A DNA stretch of 64,000 bases from Isoetes taiwanensis. Its lineage: Eukaryota; Streptophyta; Lycopodiopsida; Isoetales; Isoetaceae. Numbering within the stretch: position 1 is the first letter of the stretch; each line of letters opens with the position of its first letter. Location: assembly GCA_021234155.1 (NCBI GenBank), contig JAJEKV010000034.1, positions 10,380,697 through 10,444,696 of the forward strand. Reading direction: 5' to 3'. The notes beneath the pieces are model-generated. The model saw only the letters and a list, made by a program, of their open reading frames with translations, was not told the DNA's origin and made no database searches. The position numbers and the translations under genes are program-made. Positions 57,614-64,000 of this stretch are shown one piece after another.

Positions 57614-59091
57614 TAATAATTTCTGATCTGGGAAAAAGCTGATCTCATTGTTTGCTATTTGCTGCTAAGGATAACTGATGCAAATTTAATAAGGTCCAGA
57701 TGGTCGCTTGAAAATGTCGTAGCAATTTTATGAATCAGAAAAAAGGCATTACAATATAGAATGGAATGGAAGTATGTACGTTTCCACTCTTTACTGCTTT
57801 TGCTTTGTTCTTTGAAGGAAGTATGTACTTTTCCACTGTTTACTGATATGTATGAATCAGGTATGACTATTCTGTAAGCTTTAGGCCTTCTAAAATGAGG
57901 CCTATAATTAATTCATATCATCATGTACAACAAATTGCTAATCAAATTGGCCAATTCCAGAAATAGAGAAAAATTCAAGACCACATTTGCAAGCTACATG
58001 TTTGCAACCATCGAGGCGCATCGGACTGCAAGACCGCATTGCAAGCATCTGATCCACTCTTTAGGTTCTTCATCATCTACCTCAATGCAAAGCAAAACGT
58101 AATGAAACTCTTCACATCCAAGACCATGGTGGAACATGCATTTGGGGACATCTAACCTTGGCCTTAGAGATCGATGCCAGGCAAGCAGGTGGACTGTGGA
58201 CAGCTGGCAGTTCGGACGGCCCCTGTTGGTGTTCCTTAACCTTATGATCCATCTTGATCTGTCTGGCTTTCCATTTGAGAGGTGCTATTCTTTCCATTTC
58301 TGCCTACTCATAAAGGATGCCAAATTTTCTCCTTTCTTCTTCATTTTGTTTGCTGATCAGTCGAATTCTATATGGCTCTTCATCTTGACCTTTTTTCAGA
58401 CGTTCGTGAATCAGGTCCTAGAAATACATGCTCATCTTTACTGACATAGTTAGCCTTCTTCTAAATGGCAGCAGGAAAAATCTTACACCCATGATTGTGA
58501 AATATGAACCTAATACACAGCAAATGCCCATTTATATAGAGCGCAGCTGTGCGCAATACAGACATAAGAAGACTGGGAAGATATGAAGCCATGTACCTTA
58601 AGGGGCTCCGGGTTGCCTTCTGCAACTGGAGGTATTTTGCTTTATATGTTTTGGAGCTTCTTTCTTCTTTTGTAATCGTTGTTCTTGTTCATATTGCAGA
58701 GATTTTTTGTTATTCTTGGTTCTATTTGTATTTGCTTTAATAAGAACAGGTCTTTTGTGCTGTTATCTAATTTATGGCTTGGCGATTAATAATTATATGT
58801 TGTAGTAATTATAGCAAGCCATGAATAGTTTTACGTTTTAGTAAATATAGTGAGCGTCTAGAGTTTAGTTCTAGGATGTTATATAAGTTGTGCTTCAATT
58901 GGAAATACCAGGGTTCAAATCCTTGGGCACTCTTTATATGCACTAATACACATTCATATGGTTTAATTACTCATTGGATATCAATTGTCATTGCTTTACA
59001 ACGGGATATTTCCATTTAGAGATCTCTTTAAAATGTCAATGGGATGTTTAATGAACATTTATTAATTTGTTGTATAAATTGGTACCAGTTA

Positions 59092-59200
59092 TGCTCTAAA
59101 ACAACAATGGGTCTTTCATTGAACATTCTCTAATTTCTTGAAAAAATGCTCTAAAACAACAATGGGTCTTTCATTGAACATTCTCTAATTTCTTGAAAAA
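59092..59200. repeat. 54-base tandem duplication
   Basis: Two head-to-tail copies of ATGCTCTAAAACAACAATGG followed by GTCTTTCATTGAACATTC, apparently identical. Confidence 0.85.
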
Positions 59201-59477
59201 ACAAATACCAATGACGTAAATAAAACATAAAGAATTAGATGGAGAAACTTTTAACAATTATTGTCTCGAAGAAGATAACAGTTTCTAAGTTGAGCATGTG
59301 CCTTATTATATTTAATAAACTAATACCAATTGCATTGTCAAAACACCATTGATAAAAAATGCAAGCAATTACTATTTTGATGAAGAATCATTGGCAGTTA
59401 GCCTATTTTTCTCGATAAAAAACATTGACAATTTATTATATGAAACAATATTTGTTCATATAAAACAAGGTGCTGCG

Positions 59478-59535
59478 CACGGAGGGTTGCCCTCCATGGC
59501 CGGAGGGTGAAGTGGCTTAAATCATAGTTCAAAGT
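59478..59535. repeat. Dispersed repeat with GGAGGGTTGCCCTCC core, copy 1
   Basis: CACGGAGGGTTGCCCTCCAT, then GGAGGGTGAAGTGGCTTAA. The core GGAGGG-TTG-CCCTCC is palindromic. Copy 2 at 61233-61290 is nearly the same; a looser relative may lie at 54537-54580. Confidence 0.65.
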
Positions 59536-59904
59536 CGTATTTTGGCATGATTGGATTACTTCATTATGTAAACATATATACTATATTCTTGCAAGCATGA
59601 ACCCTGTTGTGTTAGTCCAAAGTTGCAACATCTTGACATTAAACGACAAGTAAAATCACAAGTAAGGACATTAGCGCGGCAACATTAGGCGCACGTTTAC
59701 TAGTTCTTTCTATATTACCTCCATTGTGGCTCCAAAGGGCAGTTTTGGCCAATTAGCACGTGTTCTCTGTTGTTTATTAGAAGACAACATCATTGAGTTT
59801 CATATCAACAACCTTGGTTAAATGATGTTCACGTTGTTCAAAGCCCTGTCATAGTGTTGCCCAATAAGGTTCTGGAAAATAGGTCTCTATAGATCGCCAT
59901 AGCC

Positions 59905-59985
59905 AAACCACCTATTAAAAAACATACTTGCCAAACCACCTATTAAAAAACATACTTGCCATAGCCAAACCACCTATTAATAATG
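59905..59985. repeat. Short tandem repeat (GCCAAACCACCTATTAA units)
   Basis: Three units of GCCAAACCACCTATTAA, the first two followed by AAAACATACTT. Confidence 0.8.
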
Positions 59986-60203
59986 CATAAATGGTAAAAT
60001 TACAACAATTTTGTTTAGTTTTTGTCACAATCTCCAGTACATTCATGAAATGGGCATGTAAATTCCTTGTCTCCGTGTAAATACAAACAATGACATTTAA
60101 AAGACAAATAGCTCACTTTAATTATATCCTTCCTCAAATCAAGCGTGCAAACCTGAACCTGTTACAATATTGTCAATGTAAGGAACTGCCACTAACGAAG
60201 AAA

Positions 60204-60339
60204 CCATTAATCTTATAATAAACTATTACATCTGGCTGGAAAGCATATCATGCTCATAAGAGCAATTTTTATCCAGGCTAAGAATCAAATGAATAAAATA
60301 TGTTAAACAATGAAGAGTTGAAGACCCTTACATCTGGAC
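60204..60339. repeat. Direct repeat, copy 1 (about 135 bases)
   Basis: CCATTAATCTTATAATAAAC through AGACCCTTACATCTGGA, repeated at 60906-61041 with few differences (for example ATGCTCATAAG against ATGTTTTTAAG). Confidence 0.8.
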
Positions 60340-60905
60340 GTTTCGCTGCACAAAGGGACTTCAATGAAACAATCAGTTTGCCTATTTTGGCTTCACATCT
60401 GTCCGCAAATATAGATTCTCACAGACTATCTGGTAATCACAACAGACAAAAACAAATTAATAGAGATTTCAACAAAGCTGACTGCCTCAGAAATGCATTA
60501 AGAACCCTGATTCTATTTCAATGGTAAAGAACTAGAGAAGAAACCGCACATTACAGACTACATTATCCTAAAGAACATTGAATTTGCAATAAATATGTTC
60601 AGGCATGCTTCCAAATTACTATATGTGCTCTGTAAACGTCAGAACGAGTCTGATTTCTGTAAATTTCTGTAAAATTCTTCTATTCTATTTCTAGTAGCAA
60701 AGAGCGAATCAAGATAGATGATAATGTCTCATTTTCGTACATTTTCCACAAGATGACAGCCATGGAGCAGAACTAAAATCCGAAGCTGAAAGGAACAGAA
60801 GGAAAGAGATAATGCTCACCCCTAAACTCTCCTATGATAAATTCTTCAGCTTCAAGAACATAAACCAGAGTGACAAAATCGAGCCTATGAAGTATCCTTG
60901 GAAGT

Positions 60906-61041
60906 ACCATTAATCTTATAATAAACTATTACATCTGGCTGGAAAGCATATCATGTTTTTAAGAGCAATTTTTATCCAGGCTAAGAATCGAATGAATAAA
61001 ATATGTTAAACAAAAAGGATTGAAGACCCTTACATCTGGAC
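60906..61041. repeat. Direct repeat, copy 2 (about 135 bases)
   Basis: Partner of 60204-60339, same orientation, about 700 bases away. Too short and AT-rich to call LTRs without further signs. Confidence 0.8.
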
Positions 61042-61232
61042 CAACTGAGGGCCTTGACCCAGCTTATTCATCGAATTACAGATGTATGGGCGCCTGTACA
61101 GAGCATGCATTCTTACAATACTAAGAGAACATACACGCAGCAGAGCTCATCCTTGTGCATAAAATGGCTGTTGTACAGCTGCTACCCAAGGATGAAAACC
61201 GGAAACCAGATGAATCGATGATGCTAGTTTGG

Positions 61233-61290
61233 CACGGAGGGTTGCCCTCCATGGTTGGAGGGTGAAGTGGCTTAAGTCATAGTTGAAGAC
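61233..61290. repeat. Dispersed repeat with GGAGGGTTGCCCTCC core, copy 2
   Basis: Same orientation as copy 1; differs at a few positions (ATGGTTGG against ATGGCCGG). Confidence 0.65.
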
Positions 61291-62433
61291 AATAGAGTAC
61301 TTGATACTTGATAACATACTAAATAATAAATCGAAATTGCTATTTCCAATCCAATGTTTGTAACCTTTTATTATAACAAAAATATCTAAAGATTTAACAA
61401 CGTTTAAAAGCAACTTAGCTTCTTCATGTTAGATAGTGCTGCATCGGTATCTCTGATAGCTTTGAATAGAACAACGTGGTACTTGTTCATAGGAAACCTG
61501 AGTGGGAGTAGAGTGTTCATCTGAGCAGGTTTTAAGGTGAGGCTATAGTCAAAGTCTATTACTCTTTGTGAGGCCGGGCCTGAGGTGGGACATTGTAAAT
61601 GATGAACTGGAGTTATCATCCTCAGTATAAATAAGGATCATAGCTACATGCTCAAAATGTTGTGGTGAAACACTAATGTCAAAATATTAATTCAAAATTT
61701 AGTATGTGAATATTGTCGGATTGTTGTGAAGTTGAACATTAATAATGTCACTAGGGAATTGCCTAGCGTTGCTTGGGCAAAGCTAGGGAAAGCATTCGGG
61801 GGTGTGCATTGTTATTTGCAATATGATGTCCTCATTGTGTTTGGCGTATATAAAGATGCGATGCGCCATTAGTATGTAAAGGAAGTGCAATAAGGATGAT
61901 TGATTATACATTTATCTCATCTGTTAATATTTCTTTGTACGCTACATTTCTCTGTTAATATAATCTCTGTCTTGGTTTCATAACATGCTCAATTCTAAAA
62001 AACATTCGCTATTGAGTGAACCTACATGATGTAAATCAATCTAGGCATTGAGGCATTACATTGATATCCAAGATCATTGTAAATATGAAGGTCTAACACA
62101 CTGACCCCAATTTTTGGTCCACAGTTGTTTTTTAGTTGTACGGAAGTGTTGTTTTATGCCAAAAACAACACCAAAATGGCCCCAAAAGTCCACGTGGCCC
62201 GTTTATCCGGATTTGCACAAAGAGACAGTGGTTTTTTGGCAAAAACATCCCACTGTGGTTTTTCCAGCAGCTTTTTGTTTTTTTGTCAACGTGTCCTTTT
62301 TTTCACTATTGTTTTTATCAGTTTTTTTCTACACGTGGTTTTTTTTTGTCACTGTTGTTTTTTTAAGAAGTCATGCATTGTTTTTTGAAAATTACACGCG
62401 TAGATTTACGTATTACTACACATGAAGAAGTAA
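61291..62433. other. AT- and T-rich region, no supported gene
   Basis: Three overlapping plus-strand frames at 62114-62425 come from T-rich sequence (F/L/V-rich in every frame) and are not credible genes. A worn GCCTAGCGTTGCTTGGGC stem lies near 61757. Confidence 0.5.
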
Positions 62434-62613
62434 AAAAAACAGATCTTTTTCTCTTTTTCTATGTGTTTTGTTTTTTCCTCTACTTGTAGTTTTTAAAAAT
62501 TGTCATTGTTTTCTTAGGGAAAAAGACAGATCTTTTTCTCTTTTTCTATGCGTTTTGTTTTTTTCCTCTACTTGTAATTTTTCAAATTTGTCATTGTTTT
62601 CTTAGGGAAAGCA
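62434..62613. repeat. 88-base tandem duplication
   Basis: Two units start at AGATCTTTTTCTC (62440 and 62528) and continue through TATG(T/C)GTTTTGTTTT and TTGTCATTGTTTTCTTAGGG. Confidence 0.8.
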
Positions 62614-64000
62614 CGTAGTGTTTAAAGAAATCCACATGTAGCATTTAAAAATAATTGCTATTTTAAATATTGTTTTCCTCAATATTATATGTAGCTATTA
62701 AAAAGTAGACACATTATTTCTTAAATTAGTTATTTCCAAGTGTTGTTTTTGCAAGAAAACCAACATAAAATATCCATGGACTTTTTTTAAGTTTACAAAA
62801 ACAACACGTTTGGTTTACACGTCGACATCTTTTTTTAGCCAATCAAATCTTGACACGTGGCACACCTTTACACGTGGACATCCTTTTAACTAATCAAATC
62901 TTGTCATGTGGCACCGTTTAACAAAAAACATGTTTTTCCAGTTTTTATTAGGTGTTTTTCTAAGAAAGGACATGTTTTTTTCCAATGAAAGACATGTTGA
63001 AAAAGTGTATTGTTATTTTTAGATATTATTTTAATCTAATTAATAAGGTTGTGCATAGCTCTTAAATAATGGTTGTTTTTTGCGCTGGTGGTTTGCATTT
63101 ATTTAAAGCATTTGGTTAAAATACAACTTATTGCTGCCATTCCTTTTTTTTTTTAGAAACAAGATTTTACATTCTTATTTTACAGCCTTTAATCTTTGCT
63201 CGGAGAGAAAATTATTCTGGACATCAATGGTACAAAGAAAACAATGATATTTAGAATATACTGCTACAACATAGCCAATTAACAAAGGCTAAAAAGGAGG
63301 AAAATCATAACCGCCATCCCTTCTCGATCAAAAGATCTTACATCTTTTGCAAAACCTCAGACTTGCAAATAAACAAGGCTTGCAACATCCGTACTATTCT
63401 TCAAAAATAGAAGGCCGAAATTTGTACTACTATGGTTACAAGCCGAGATGTGAGCCTTGTGACTTTGTTAACGCAGCTTGCAAGCATTGTCCAATGATCT
63501 CTCTCCTCTTGCTAGTACAAGGCTGCAAACGCAGATAAACCTGTAAATAGTTATTCAGGGAAGCAAAAGCAAAATATGGAATAAATAAAAAATAGTGGAA
63601 AGATATTTTGTTCATCATTCGTCATTGTACCATAAGAGGTTTTCGTTGTACCATAAGAAGTTTTAAAAAATCAGATGCAGCCCGTTGCACAACCAAAAGC
63701 TTTTGATCTCTGCAATATCAAGGTTTTGCAGGACTGTGTGGTAGCAGAGGATATCTGCTATGACAAGAAGAGGCTTGTGGATTATCAGAGCGGCATGAGT
63801 AGATGTGTAACAGAGTAACATGAGTGCTGAAAAGGTTGTTGGAGATGATCCTGTATCTGGCATGTTGAAGATGATCATTGTATCTGGCATACGAAAATCA
63901 ATCTCATCTTAGACATCATTGATAAGTTATTAACATCTAATAAAAAATGCATAAATTCTCACCTGTCAAATTACCTATTCTCATAACAATTATGAAAGAA
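62614..64000. other. AT-rich intergenic, nothing recognised
   Basis: T-rich sequence with repeated (C)ACGTGG motifs around 62815-62880 and no credible exon, RNA gene or element boundary. Confidence 0.45.

Larger units (their letters stand above)
55181..59477. other. AT-rich region downstream of the COMMD2-like exon
   Basis: The first part may be 3' UTR. Otherwise no supported gene. A single leucine-rich-repeat-like segment (LQHIYLFRNNFSGAL, about 56440) is too short to call. Contains tandem duplications at 57535-57613 and 59092-59200. Confidence 0.4.

Noticed and set aside
60204-61041. LTR pair of a very small retrotransposon
   Set aside because: No TG/CA ends, primer site or purine tract; a simple segment duplication explains it.
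62114-62425. Three overlapping 76-103-codon frames
   Set aside because: T-rich sequence; all frames give F/L/V-rich products and none has a motif.

Overview
The window looks like repeat-dense nuclear DNA of a plant with a large genome. Evidence: a plant-type L1 LINE (DUF4283 plus zinc knuckle in ORF1), chromodomain Ty3/gypsy pol sequence, a gag-only LTR element array, a PIF/Harbinger-type DNA transposon, and long AT-rich gene-poor stretches. The look is that of a fern or another non-flowering plant, but that is an impression and not something the sequence proves. I can support only one piece of host protein-coding sequence: a C-terminal exon of a COMMD2-like protein near 55 kb.

1-7.4 kb: anonymous DNA, a pyrimidine-rich tract, and an LTR-like block (about 4.2-5.4 kb) related to the LTR at 31.5-32.9 kb. 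7.5-17.2 kb: three long direct repeats (LTRs of about 2.3 kb) separated by two gag-only internal regions, i.e. a tandem LTR-gag-LTR-gag-LTR array. 17.2-32.9 kb: a decayed minus-strand Ty3/gypsy element, read from right to left as LTR, tRNA-iMet primer binding site, palindromes, histone H3-like gene, palindromes, a second gene of unknown function, gag-like region, reverse transcriptase, RNase H, integrase, chromodomain. Its pol is split between the integrase C-terminus and the chromodomain by a nested element of about 4.1 kb with LTRs of about 430 bp.

The most interesting item is the H3-like gene at 29.6-30.8 kb. It has its own TATA box, begins MARTK, carries a long charged tail, and ends in an intact histone fold. 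The downstream gene has a near-copy of the same core promoter, and each promoter has a pair of identical-length 65-bp palindromes upstream. I read this as a retrotransposon carrying a captured histone H3 variant and a partner gene, each with its own promoter.

38.3-49.7 kb: an L1-type LINE with a perfect 13-bp target duplication, ORF1, ORF2 and two further ORFs. A 3.47-kb DNA transposon with a TTA target duplication interrupts ORF2; removing it with one TTA restores the reading frame. A second, different LINE lies inside that transposon, so three insertions are nested in a clear order. 50.2-51.9 kb: two inverted-repeat elements, one with 132-bp terminal repeats differing at a single base. The rest (52-64 kb) is AT-rich with small tandem duplications and the COMMD2-like exon.

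The 7-32 kb copies differ by many 1-5 base indels while the LINE keeps long open frames. Frameshifts in the histone-bearing element may therefore be partly assembly or consensus error.
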